Assembly (NCBI GenBank): GCA_964539665.1
Contig: CAZIKB010000015.1
Span: 1 to 64,000 of the forward strand
Direction of reading: 5' to 3'
Length of the DNA: 64,000 nucleotides
Origin: CAZIKB01 sp964539665
Lineage (GTDB): Bacteria; Zhuqueibacterota; Zhuqueibacteria; Oceanimicrobiales; Oceanimicrobiaceae
Below are positions 43,828 through 52,416 of this stretch, one piece after another. Both the position numbers and the translations under genes were made by a program. Under the pieces are notes generated by a model. That model searched no databases and had not been told where the DNA came from. It saw only the letters and a list, made by a program, of their open reading frames with translations. How positions within the stretch are numbered: the first letter of the stretch is position 1; every line of letters starts with the position of its first letter.

Positions 43828-45276
43828 ATGTTAAAAGAAAACCTTCTTATCGACGGCAAACGAGTTCCAGCTCATTCAGGTAAAACCACCACACTTATCA
43901 ATCCCGCGACTGGCGAACCTCTGGCTGAAGTCGCCCGGGGCGATTCAGAAGATATTGCTGCTGCTGTAAAATACGCGCATCAGGCATTTCAGAATGGCTC
44001 CTGGAGGCGAATGAATAGCCGTGACCGCACACGCCTTCTGTTACGTTTGTCAAACCTCATTCGTGAAAATGCAGAAGACCTGGCACGCCTGGAAAGCCAG
44101 AATGTGGGCAAACCCATTCGGGAAGCCCGCGATGAAGTGGATTTAGCCGCCAACTGTTTTGAGTACTACGCCGGGGCTGTCAACAAAGTGGGAGGCCAAA
44201 CCATCCCCGTTGCCGCGCCAGGTATCAGTATGACCTTTCGCGAACCCATTGGCGTTTGTGGGCTAATTGCGCCCTGGAATTTTCCAATCGCCATCACTGC
44301 CTGGAAATTGGCGCCAGCGTTAGCTATGGGCAACACAATAGTAGTCAAACCAGCCAGTCTGACTCCATTAACAGCCCTGCGTCTGGGTGAACTGGCATTA
44401 GAAGCTGGCATCCCTACTGGGGTATTAAACATCGTTCCCGGCTCAGGCAGCACAGCCGGCGAAGCTCTTGTGCATCATCCCCTGGTACGCAAAGTTTCAT
44501 TCACAGGTTCGACTGAAATTGGCACCCATGTCATGAAATTAGCGGCGGAAGACATCACGCGGGTGACTTTGGAATTGGGCGGCAAGTCAGCCAACCTCGT
44601 TTTTGCCGATGCAGATATTGAACGCGCCCTGCCTGCAGCGGTCTGGGGTGTGTTAGGAAATGCCGGACAGGATTGCTGTGCCCGCAGCCGTTTACTCGTA
44701 GAACAGTCAATTTATGATTCATTCGTGGAGAAACTAACCGAGCTATTTAAACAGGTACGCCTGGGCGAACCTCTTGACGACAACACTGAGCTGGGTTCGC
44801 TGATTTCTACAGATCACCGTAGCCTGGTACAGAGCTATATTGATTCAGGTAATAACGAAGGCGCCAGTCTCGCCTGCGGCGGTGAGATACCGGAGGGTAA
44901 ATCTTTCAAACAAGGGGCCTACCTCTCACCTGCCCTTTTCACAGATGTTAAACCTGATATGCGTATCGCCAGAGAAGAAATCTTCGGTCCAGTTCTCTGT
45001 GCCATGCCATTTAAAACTGAGGCAGAAGCCGTCGCTATTGCCAACGACAGCGTCTACGGCCTCTCAGGCTCCATCTGGACACAAGATTTAACCCGGGCGC
45101 TCAGGGTAGCCCGGGCCGTCGAAACCGGCGTACTTTCGGTTAACTCAGCCAACAGCGTTCATCTTGAAGCTCCTTTTGGCGGTTTTAAGCAAAGCGGTAT
45201 GGGACGCGAATTAGGACTAACTGTTTTGGAGCATTATTGCGAGATTAAGAGTGTGTTTATTCACACAGGTTCGTAA
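43828..45276 (+). CDS. NAD(P)-dependent aldehyde dehydrogenase (PuuC/betaine-aldehyde type)
   Basis: A 482-residue cytoplasmic enzyme. Features are GLIAPWNFPIAITAWKLAPALAMGN split over the cofactor site, general base E249 in LELGGKSANLV, catalytic C283 in GQDCCARSR, and EEIFGPVLCAMPF near the C-terminus. The ALDH family oxidises aldehydes to acids with NAD(P)+. Its neighbours (a glutamine-synthetase-like ligase and a PuuD-like hydrolase) suggest the substrate is a gamma-glutamyl-aminoaldehyde, as for PuuC in putrescine breakdown; by sequence alone the substrate is open. It has its own promoter and is followed after 57 bp by the ligase gene. Confidence 0.93.
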   Translation: MLKENLLIDGKRVPAHSGKTTTLINPATGEPLAEVARGDSEDIAAAVKYAHQAFQNGSWRRMNSRDRTRLLLRLSNLIRENAEDLARLESQNVGKPIREARDEVDLAANCFEYYAGAVNKVGGQTIPVAAPGISMTFREPIGVCGLIAPWNFPIAITAWKLAPALAMGNTIVVKPASLTPLTALRLGELALEAGIPTGVLNIVPGSGSTAGEALVHHPLVRKVSFTGSTEIGTHVMKLAAEDITRVTLELGGKSANLVFADADIERALPAAVWGVLGNAGQDCCARSRLLVEQSIYDSFVEKLTELFKQVRLGEPLDDNTELGSLISTDHRSLVQSYIDSGNNEGASLACGGEIPEGKSFKQGAYLSPALFTDVKPDMRIAREEIFGPVLCAMPFKTEAEAVAIANDSVYGLSGSIWTQDLTRALRVARAVETGVLSVNSANSVHLEAPFGGFKQSGMGRELGLTVLEHYCEIKSVFIHTGS

Positions 45277-45333
45277 TAACGGGAAGTAAGATCACGACGC
45301 ATTTATACCACATAAATTTATGGAGGACCAAAT

Positions 45334-46719
45334 ATGATGCCAGTACGCGGCATGCTTGAAATTAAAACACTTAAACAGATGATAATTGACGAACAAATAG
45401 AAACAGTAATCATGGCATTTCCCGATATTTATGGCCGGATGATTGGAAAGCGAATTGCCGGACATTTTTTCATTGATGAAGTACTTGATGGGGCAATCCA
45501 CGCTTGTGATTATCTTCTGGCATGCGATATGGAAATGGAACCAGTACAAGGTTATTCATTTACAAGCTGGGCCGCAGGCTACGGTGACTTCCGTCTTGTG
45601 CCTGACTTCAAAACCCTGAGATTGGCAACCTGGCTGGAAAAGACCGCGCTCGTCCTGTGCGATTTATATAATGAGGATGAAGATGTGCTGGTAGAAGTCG
45701 CACCGCGAACCATTCTACATAAACAGGTCGACAGGGCATTAAATCAGGGATATGTGGCAATGGGAGGTTCTGAGCTGGAATTGTATGTTTTCAAAGACAC
45801 CTATGAGGAAGCCGCTCAGAAACACTATATCGAACTAAAACCGTTTGGTAATTACATTGAAGACTACCATATTTTACAGGGTACAAAGGAAGAATTTATT
45901 ATCGGCGCAATCCGGCATCACATGGACCGTTCCGGAATTCCAGTTGAATTTTCAAAAGGTGAATGGGGTCCCGGACAACAGGAAATCAATTTGCGCTATG
46001 CAGACTTCCTGAAAATGTCCGATAGACATACAATTTATAAGCATGCAGCCAAAGAGATTGCAGTACAGAATAATTGTTCCCTTACATTTATGGCAAAATG
46101 GGACCAACAATTTGCCGGCTCAAGTATGCACCTGCACGCAAGTCTGTGGGACAAATCCGGTATAAATTCACTATTTCCGGGTGACAATAAAATTGGACCT
46201 ATTCATAGCTCGCCCGTTTTCCGCTGGTTCCTGGGAGGGTGGATGGCACACATCCATGAGATTTTTCCTTTTTACGCGCCCTATCCTACCTCGTATAAAC
46301 GTTTCGTTGCCGGCTCCTTTGCCCCGACTGCAATAGCCTGGAGTTACGACAATCGAACAGCCTGTTTTCGTATATTAGGGCATGGCCCGTCATTGCGAAT
46401 CGAGTGCCGGGTTCCGGGCGCCGACGCCAATCCTTATCTGGCATTTGCGGTAACACTGGCAGCTGGCCTCCACGGCATTGAAAATCAGACAGAACCGCCA
46501 TCCAGTTTTGAAGGCGATCTTTATTCTGCTGAAAAACTTCCCCAGGTACCGAAGACTTTGAATGCAGCCATAAGTGAATTGCAAAAAAGTACCTGGGCAA
46601 AAGAAACTTTCGGGGAAGCAGTAATAGAACATTACCTGCATTTTTTCAAAACAGAACAGCGCAAGTTTGATGAGGTCGTGACGGATTGGGAACGGGCACG
46701 ATATTTTGAGCGATGTTAA
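45334..46719 (+). CDS. Glutamine-synthetase-like gamma-glutamyl-amine ligase (PuuA type)
   Basis: A 461-residue enzyme of the glutamine synthetase superfamily with GGAGG before the start. The N-terminal beta-grasp part has PDIYGRMIGKRI. The catalytic part has GSELELYVF (metal-binding glutamates), EWGPGQQEINLRYAD, SSMHLHASLWD, and NRTACFRI with the arginine that binds glutamate. It is shorter and more divergent than true GlnA, and lacks the adenylylation-loop Tyr context. With aldehyde dehydrogenase and PuuD-like genes around it, the likely reaction is ATP-dependent joining of glutamate to an amine such as putrescine. The exact amine cannot be told. Confidence 0.85.
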   Translation: MMPVRGMLEIKTLKQMIIDEQIETVIMAFPDIYGRMIGKRIAGHFFIDEVLDGAIHACDYLLACDMEMEPVQGYSFTSWAAGYGDFRLVPDFKTLRLATWLEKTALVLCDLYNEDEDVLVEVAPRTILHKQVDRALNQGYVAMGGSELELYVFKDTYEEAAQKHYIELKPFGNYIEDYHILQGTKEEFIIGAIRHHMDRSGIPVEFSKGEWGPGQQEINLRYADFLKMSDRHTIYKHAAKEIAVQNNCSLTFMAKWDQQFAGSSMHLHASLWDKSGINSLFPGDNKIGPIHSSPVFRWFLGGWMAHIHEIFPFYAPYPTSYKRFVAGSFAPTAIAWSYDNRTACFRILGHGPSLRIECRVPGADANPYLAFAVTLAAGLHGIENQTEPPSSFEGDLYSAEKLPQVPKTLNAAISELQKSTWAKETFGEAVIEHYLHFFKTEQRKFDEVVTDWERARYFERC

Positions 46720-46749
46720 ATGAGGATGCAGCTAAATTTGTGTGAATAT

Positions 46750-47096
46750 TTATAGAGGTAGAAATAAAATGGTATTTTTCATTTCTATTGATTCCAAAGT
46801 TTTTGAAACCATTTCCAAATCTTCTATAATTTGGCCGATAGAAATCCGTAGTGGATGGGCAGATATTATACCAGAAAAAAATTATTGCTTTTTTGACGAA
46901 AGGATGCTTCTTTTAAAAAATCTCTATCAAAGCTTACTAATGTTCTTTGTAATTGTGTTGCTCTGTTTAATAATTGTGGATCAGGATAAGTTGCTGCATT
47001 GTCTTCTTGTGCGGTAAGCACATCAACTCCACGCATACGCAAACCCAATGTTATGGCTCTTGGAATATGCATATCCATGTATAAACGAATAGGCAT
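46750..47096 (-). pseudogene. DUF5615 PIN-like toxin gene with a one-base frameshift
   Basis: The product begins MPIRLYMDMHIPRAITLGLR and reaches SFDRDFLKEASFRQKSNNFF, typical of DUF5615 toxins, then hits a stop because the A-run at 46871-46877 (T on the coding strand) has seven bases. With eight it continues SGIISAHPLRISIGQIIEDL and ends at 46750, making 115 residues, the normal length. It directly abuts its antitoxin gene: the ATG follows the antitoxin stop codon without a gap. The lesion may be sequencing noise in a homopolymer or real inactivation. DUF5615 proteins carry a Mut7-C/PIN-like nuclease fold. Confidence 0.8.
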
Positions 47097-47408
47097 TTAC
47101 AATCTCTTCTTTCTAAGCTTTTTTATAAAAGGAGGGGAGGGAGATTGGTTTTTTAGTTCATTATAATAATGCAGATCCTCTTGTATTTCTTGATCAATAC
47201 CTTCGGTGTGATCGGAATAGTATGCTAAAGCTGCATAAATTTGTCCTAATGATAAATAAGGATGCTGAAAATGTAATTCTTCAGGACTCCAGCCATAAGC
47301 TCGTTTCTCAGCAACCAATTGACTTACTCGCAGATTTGTTTCAGCAATAAAAGCTTTGTTTTTAGAATTTATAGTTATATGTTCATAAAAAGTTTGAATT
47401 TGTTCCAT
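47097..47408 (-). CDS. DUF433 antitoxin
   Basis: A 103-residue protein. Its core YGWSPEELHFQHPYLSLGQ followed by YAALAYYSDH is the DUF433 winged-helix-like antitoxin motif. The N-terminal half and the basic tail (IKKLRKKRL) complete a protein of usual length. DUF433 proteins are the partners of DUF5615 toxins and probably repress their own operon. The gene appears intact although the toxin is frameshifted. The module lies on the opposite strand between the ligase and hydrolase genes of the Puu-like cluster, so it has probably been inserted there. Confidence 0.88.
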   Translation of the reverse strand: MEQIQTFYEHITINSKNKAFIAETNLRVSQLVAEKRAYGWSPEELHFQHPYLSLGQIYAALAYYSDHTEGIDQEIQEDLHYYNELKNQSPSPPFIKKLRKKRL

Positions 47409-47578
47409 GATTGAAAATCTCCACTTAGCTCAATTAGTATTTAACACACAACAAAATATTCAATTTATTTTGAAAAATCAAGTAATACCTTTTTTGTCTT
47501 ATATTTACTCGCTCTTAATCACTTAAATATTTTTTTTCATTCCAAATAAGAATTCAATTTACTTAAAGTATTGTATAT

Positions 47579-48295
47579 ATGGAAAAATCATCCCACACAT
47601 CTATTATCGGAATCACCACTTATGGACGAGACCAGTCAGGAAACTTTTATTTACCTGGTGACTACGTTGATGCTGTAAGAGAAGTTGGCGGAGTACCCAT
47701 TCTTCTAACCCCCGGTGAATCCAAAATTGAGCAAATATCCAAACTCGTGAACGGAATCATTTTCGCGGGTGGCGGTGACATTGACCCGGCCATATTCGGC
47801 GGGCTACCCCATCCCGCCATTTCCAGAGTAGATTCTGAGCGCGATGCATTTGAACTCCAACTTGCTAAACACATCTTAAATGAAGGTACTCCCATATTAG
47901 GAATTTGTCGTGGCATTCAAATCCTGAATATTGCCACTGGTGGAGATCTCATAGTCCATATCCCCGATGAAATTGAAGCTTCTGTTTTACATATAATTGA
48001 TGAAGGTGTAGAAACTGAGCATTCTGTGTTAATTGAGCCTGATAGTCAATTGGCTAAAATCATCGGGAAATCAAAAATTTCGGTTATGTCTAAACATCAC
48101 CAAGGTGTTGGTAATATTTCAAAAGAATGGGATATTGTTGCGAAGGCTGCAGATGGTGTCATCGAAGCACTGGAACACAAAACACATCCCTGGATGGTAG
48201 CGGTTCAGTGGCATCCAGAACTCTCGTTAAATGAACCAGACCACCAAAAAATCTTTCAAGCACTTATCAAAGCAGCAAGTGGAGACAATGATTAA
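47579..48295 (+). CDS. Gamma-glutamyl-gamma-aminobutyrate hydrolase-like (PuuD type, class-I amidotransferase fold)
   Basis: A 238-residue enzyme. Catalytic C110 is in LGICRGIQ, the catalytic His in VQWHPEL near the C-terminus, and FAGGGDIDPAIFGG and SKHHQGVG are typical of the C26 family. PuuD removes glutamate from gamma-glutamyl-GABA, the last step of the Puu pathway started by the ligase upstream. No Shine-Dalgarno is visible before the ATG; the stretch AAAGTATTGTATAT directly precedes it, so the mRNA may be leaderless. The next gene follows after 21 bp and should be co-transcribed. Confidence 0.9.
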   Translation: MEKSSHTSIIGITTYGRDQSGNFYLPGDYVDAVREVGGVPILLTPGESKIEQISKLVNGIIFAGGGDIDPAIFGGLPHPAISRVDSERDAFELQLAKHILNEGTPILGICRGIQILNIATGGDLIVHIPDEIEASVLHIIDEGVETEHSVLIEPDSQLAKIIGKSKISVMSKHHQGVGNISKEWDIVAKAADGVIEALEHKTHPWMVAVQWHPELSLNEPDHQKIFQALIKAASGDND

Positions 48296-48316
48296 AATAA
48301 TTTATGGAGGTAAATC

Positions 48317-49090
48317 ATGCGATTAGAAAACAAGGTGGCGCTCATTACAGGCGCAGCCAGCGGCATTGGCCGGGAATCTGCATTGCATTTTGCCAGAGAA
48401 GGCGCAAAAGTAGTGATTGCAGACATCCTGGATACCCAGGGAAATGAAACCGTTTCTCTCATAAAAAACAAAAACGGCGAGGCGGCATTCATTCACACAG
48501 ACGTCTCAAATTCTGCTCACGTCCGCGCCATGGTCGCCTTTGCTGAAAATACTTATGGCCAGCTTAATGTTTTATTTAATAACGCTGGACTCTCCCCTTC
48601 CGAAGATGGCTCAGTTCTTGAAACGGATGAAGAAGTCTGGAATTTTGTTATGAATGTAAACCTGAAGGGAGTTTTTCTTGGTTGTAAATATGGCATTCCA
48701 GCCTTAAAACGTGCAGGTGGCGGCGCCATCATTAATACTGCTTCCTTTGTTGCAATGATAGGTGCGGCAACTTCACAGATTGCCTATACAGCCAGTAAAG
48801 GCGGCGTCCTTTCCATGACTCGTGAAATTGCTGTCGAATTCGCCAGGCAAAATATACGCGTAAATGCCCTCTGTCCAGGCCCGGTTGAAACACCGCTTTT
48901 GGTTAAATTTTTATCCGACCCGGCACGACGTGCTCGAAGAATGGTTCACATACCGATGGGGCGACTTGCGCAAGCAAGCGAGGTGGCTCAGGCAGCATTA
49001 TTTCTCGCCAGTGATGAGTCGGCCTATATAAACGGCGCCACATTCACAGTTGATGGAGGCGTCACAGCGGCCTATGTTACACCAGAATGA
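48317..49090 (+). CDS. Short-chain dehydrogenase/reductase
   Basis: A 257-residue classical SDR with GGAGG before the ATG. The cofactor motif is TGAASGIG at the N-terminus; NNAG follows near residue 90; the active site is Y157 and K161 in YTASKGG; and PGPVETPLL follows. ADILDT after the second strand favours NAD over NADP. It oxidises or reduces an alcohol/carbonyl. In this cluster it stands where an amine oxidase might be expected, but an SDR cannot replace PuuB chemically, so the link is unclear. It is coupled to the PuuD-like gene. Confidence 0.92.
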   Translation: MRLENKVALITGAASGIGRESALHFAREGAKVVIADILDTQGNETVSLIKNKNGEAAFIHTDVSNSAHVRAMVAFAENTYGQLNVLFNNAGLSPSEDGSVLETDEEVWNFVMNVNLKGVFLGCKYGIPALKRAGGGAIINTASFVAMIGAATSQIAYTASKGGVLSMTREIAVEFARQNIRVNALCPGPVETPLLVKFLSDPARRARRMVHIPMGRLAQASEVAQAALFLASDESAYINGATFTVDGGVTAAYVTPE

Positions 49091-49189
49091 AGCATAACGC
49101 AATAAAGCGCAGTATCTAAAGTATAAAGTGACTACAGTTTGAAGTCCAAATTCACTACCGTACGCTTTTTCCTTTCTCTCTTTCTTTAT

Positions 49190-49221
49190 ATCATGCCCGC
49201 ATGTTATGAGCGGGAATCCAT
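49190..49221 (-). repeat. ATTCCCG-family palindrome at the end of the kinase gene
   Basis: ATCATGCCCGC-ATGTTATGA-GCGGGAATCCAT forms a CCCGC/GCGGG hairpin and touches the histidine-kinase stop codon. It may act as a terminator between the convergent SDR and kinase genes. It belongs to the family seen at 12884 and 32440. Confidence 0.5.
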
Positions 49222-51626
49222 TATTTAATTGCTGAATATCTGCCCGGGCGTGCCAGGTTTTTATTGCGCAATGCTAAGCGTTGCTTTCTTCGTTTTTTTC
49301 TATCCAGTTCTTTTCGCACAACCTTCGCTAATATTTTTTGTGTGATTGGTTTGGTAACAAATGAGCCTGCTCCCAATTTTAAAGCCTCCTCGACTTTATT
49401 AGACATCGCATAACCGGAAAGAATGATGGCTTTCTGTTCAGGGTCACGTTCTAAAATTTGGCGATATGTTTCAACCCCATCGATACCATCCATAACCATA
49501 TCCAGTAAAACCAGATCATATCTGTGTTTTCTCAAATGATTAACCGCTCTTTCACCGCTTGACATCGCTCGTACTTTGTAACCTAACCGCTTGAGAAGCT
49601 GATTAGCCACTCTCCTCTGGATAGGATCGTCATCGACAATCATTATCTTTTCATCACCACCCTGTAATTTTTTAGTAACGTTTGTAAATTCTTTTTCAAT
49701 TTTCCTGGAAACCGGAAAAAAGATAGCGAAAGTCGTTCCCTTTTTAATTTTACTATCTACCAAGATATAACCATGATGGTCCTCAATAATCCCATGGACA
49801 ACACTCAATCCCAGGCCGGAGCCTCTTTTTCTGTCCATTTTTTTTGTAGTGAAAAATGGATCAAAAATTTTGTCTAAAATTTCTGATTTTATCCCGACAC
49901 CAGTATCGGAAATTTGTAATTTTACATATTCTCCCTTCGAAACAGTTTGATACCCTCTTAACGGTTTTTCTAAATATGTATTTTCAGTGCATATTTTCAA
50001 AATTCCTTTACCGTGCATAGCCTCTTGAGCGTTGCTAATTAGATTGACAAACGCTCGGGTTAACTGGGCATTTCCCGCTTTTATGAGAAATAACTCTGAA
50101 GTGAGATTCTCTTTAATGACAATTTCCTTTTGCAAATTTTCAGACATTATAACTTTATGAATTAGATCATTCAAATCAACTGGTTCCATTGTGTAGTGAC
50201 CGCGTCTACCTAAAGCTAAAAGTTGTTGATTTATTTCTGCGATTTTAATGGCAGAATCTTCCATCTCATCCACCATTTCAATAATTGGATGTTCTTCATC
50301 AATCTCCTCTCGAATCAAGGTGGGGTAGGCAGTCAGTGGAGATAGCAGGTTGTTAAAATCATGAGCAATCTGACCCGCTATTCTTCCGGCAGTTTCCAAA
50401 CGTTGGGCTCGCGCTAATTCATCTTGTAAATATTTTCGCTCTGTAATATCGCTTAGAAAACATAAATAAGCAGGTAGGCCTGCCCAATTAATAAATACAG
50501 AACTGATTTCTATCCACTTTATCTTGCCACTCTTTTCTATTATCCTGAATGATTCAATCCTTGACAATAGTTCTTCCGAACGATTTTTGCAAATATATTT
50601 TAATACGATATCATGATCATCCGGGTGACAAATTTTTAAGAAAGGTGTCGAATCAAGTTCTTTTTCCTCATATCCGGAAATATCTGATGTCTTAGGATTA
50701 AAAAATTTGATTAAGCCATCCTGAATAACAAGTATTGCTTCATTGTTGTTTTGCACAACCAAACGATATTTTTCTTCTGATTCACGTAAGGCTTCTTCTG
50801 CCTGCTTGCGTTCTGTTATTTCAGAAACGAGGCCATCATAGGCCACAAGATTTCCCTGTTCATCGAATCGGGGCACGGGTGTATTCTTAACCCATCGCAC
50901 AGAACCGTTTTTATGAATTATTCGGTGCTCAAATGGCAAAACCTCTTGCTTAGATAGTAAATTAGCAATATGATTTGTGACAGCATCTCGATCTTCTTCA
51001 TGAACCATACGATACCACAAATTTGGATCAGCTTTGTATTCATGAGGTTCATATCCCGTTATGGCTATACAACCCGGTCTATGCATGGTCTCAATTTCCT
51101 GGCCATTCCTGACAATAACCGTATAAATATAGTCCGTCACTGATTCAAGCAAATACTTGTACCTGTCCTCGCTTTCCAGCAGCGCCTCTTCAGCCCGCTC
51201 GCGTTCCAGCTCCACTGTGATATCCCTGATTATACCAAGATAACCCTGAACCTTGTTTCCAACAGTCCCTAACAAAGTAGACGTAAATAAAACAGCTATT
51301 TCTCGTCCCTCCTTTGTGCGGAGTTTTGCTTTAAAATCAGTAACAGAGCCATGCTTCCTGAGCTGCTGTTGAAACACAACTTTCACCTTCGGTTCGACGT
51401 ACAACTCCTTAATATTTTTAGATTTTATTTCTTCTTTAGAATAACCTATGAGATCTGCAAAAGCCTGGTTAACCCTGGCAATTTTGCCACTACAATTGGT
51501 GACATATATTGCATCCCGGGATAGTTCAAATAATGTTCGGTATTCTTCTGCATTCTTCTGCTGAGCATTTTCCCCCTGCATGTTATTTATCAATGTTGCT
51601 TCTAAATCGGGTAAATGATTGGACAT
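49221..51626 (-). CDS. Hybrid histidine kinase: three PAS domains, HisKA, HATPase, receiver
   Basis: An 801-residue protein without a membrane helix, hence cytoplasmic. PAS domains lie at ~25-145, ~150-275 and ~280-400, joined by ERKQAEEAL-type linkers. The phospho-acceptor is H422 in AGQIAHDFNNLLSPL. The ATPase has NAQEAMHGKG, SDTGVGI and GSGLGLSVVHG. The C-terminal receiver (~655-780) has VDDDP and phospho-acceptor D709 in LVLLDMVMDG, with the conserved Lys in SFVTKPI. The DFNNLL box is typical of kinases that sense cytosolic signals through PAS domains. No separate response regulator is adjacent; the nearest regulators are the sigma-54 activator and SpoIIE genes upstream on the same strand. 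Confidence 0.93.
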   Translation of the reverse strand: MSNHLPDLEATLINNMQGENAQQKNAEEYRTLFELSRDAIYVTNCSGKIARVNQAFADLIGYSKEEIKSKNIKELYVEPKVKVVFQQQLRKHGSVTDFKAKLRTKEGREIAVLFTSTLLGTVGNKVQGYLGIIRDITVELERERAEEALLESEDRYKYLLESVTDYIYTVIVRNGQEIETMHRPGCIAITGYEPHEYKADPNLWYRMVHEEDRDAVTNHIANLLSKQEVLPFEHRIIHKNGSVRWVKNTPVPRFDEQGNLVAYDGLVSEITERKQAEEALRESEEKYRLVVQNNNEAILVIQDGLIKFFNPKTSDISGYEEKELDSTPFLKICHPDDHDIVLKYICKNRSEELLSRIESFRIIEKSGKIKWIEISSVFINWAGLPAYLCFLSDITERKYLQDELARAQRLETAGRIAGQIAHDFNNLLSPLTAYPTLIREEIDEEHPIIEMVDEMEDSAIKIAEINQQLLALGRRGHYTMEPVDLNDLIHKVIMSENLQKEIVIKENLTSELFLIKAGNAQLTRAFVNLISNAQEAMHGKGILKICTENTYLEKPLRGYQTVSKGEYVKLQISDTGVGIKSEILDKIFDPFFTTKKMDRKRGSGLGLSVVHGIIEDHHGYILVDSKIKKGTTFAIFFPVSRKIEKEFTNVTKKLQGGDEKIMIVDDDPIQRRVANQLLKRLGYKVRAMSSGERAVNHLRKHRYDLVLLDMVMDGIDGVETYRQILERDPEQKAIILSGYAMSNKVEEALKLGAGSFVTKPITQKILAKVVRKELDRKKRRKQRLALRNKNLARPGRYSAIK

Positions 51627-51977
51627 TATTCTTGACTCTCTTTCGATTGATTTATTTTGTCTTAAATTACTATATGACGCTTATCAAAATAGTAGAATTT
51701 TTATTATTGATCACAGAATAAACATAAGATTAAGAAGTTCCACTTTTCTTAAGTCGGCAAATCGGAACGACAGGTGAGATATTATTTCGGTAAGTACATT
51801 ACATCCTTCGGACTCGAAGCGGCACAACTAGTGGAATGGTAAGATTGAATTGATTTCTATTTGATCATAAAAGTGTAATTATGACTAATGACAGGAAGAG
51901 TGACGATGCATAATATACTAAATGTATAATATTTTTAGAGTAAAGCAAGTAAAATGACAAACATTTAACATCGCTTT
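51627..51977. other. Spacer between the kinase and the RsbW-like gene
   Basis: A 351-bp gap. It should contain the promoter of the kinase gene (minus strand), but only a weak candidate (TTCTAC-17-TATAGT) was seen. No RNA gene or repeat was recognised. Confidence 0.4.
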
Positions 51978-52409
51978 TTATCGATTTATATGGATGACCA
52001 TGCGTGTTTCATTACCCCCTTTTGATCTTTCCTTGTATTCCACTTCATCTACCAAATTTTTAATAAGAAACATGCCCCACCCCCTCATGTCTTTGAATCC
52101 ATTGATTTGATCTTCAATTTTGGGATTTATAATTTTTTTTCTTACTCCCCCACCCTGATCTTTAACATTAACTTCAAGACTTTTCTTACGCATCTTTAAA
52201 GTAACCATTACCATCGTGTCTTTTTGTAATCGATTTCCATGTTCAATGGCGTTTGTGCAAGCTTCAGATATGGCTGTTTTTAAATCATCAATTTTATTTT
52301 GATGAAATCCCATTATTTTAGCAACTGCTGCCGCCGATTCCATGGCCACTTTTTCATAGCCTAATTCAGATGGGATATTAACCTCGATTAATTTCTCTTT
52401 TTTAGGCAT
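51978..52409 (-). CDS. RsbW-like anti-sigma-factor serine kinase
   Basis: A 143-residue GHKL ATPase. The N box reads AISEACTNAIEHGN, the G1 box VKDQGGG, and GWGMFLIKNLVDEVEY the G2 region. RsbW/SpoIIAB kinases phosphorylate a STAS-domain antagonist and bind a sigma factor, or act as generic switch kinases. It lies seven bases after the SpoIIE phosphatase gene, whose enzyme would undo its work. No STAS antagonist or sigma factor gene is in the window. Confidence 0.9.
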   Translation of the reverse strand: MPKKEKLIEVNIPSELGYEKVAMESAAAVAKIMGFHQNKIDDLKTAISEACTNAIEHGNRLQKDTMVMVTLKMRKKSLEVNVKDQGGGVRKKIINPKIEDQINGFKDMRGWGMFLIKNLVDEVEYKERSKGGNETRMVIHINR

Positions 52410-52416
52410 TTTTCTA

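Noticed and set aside
46742..47017. Plus-strand ORF of 91 residues
   Set aside because: It is antisense to the DUF5615 toxin gene, whose corrected frame explains the whole stretch.
51627..51977. tRNA-like stretch with TTCGGACTCGAA
   Set aside because: No acceptor stem or T-arm can be formed around it.
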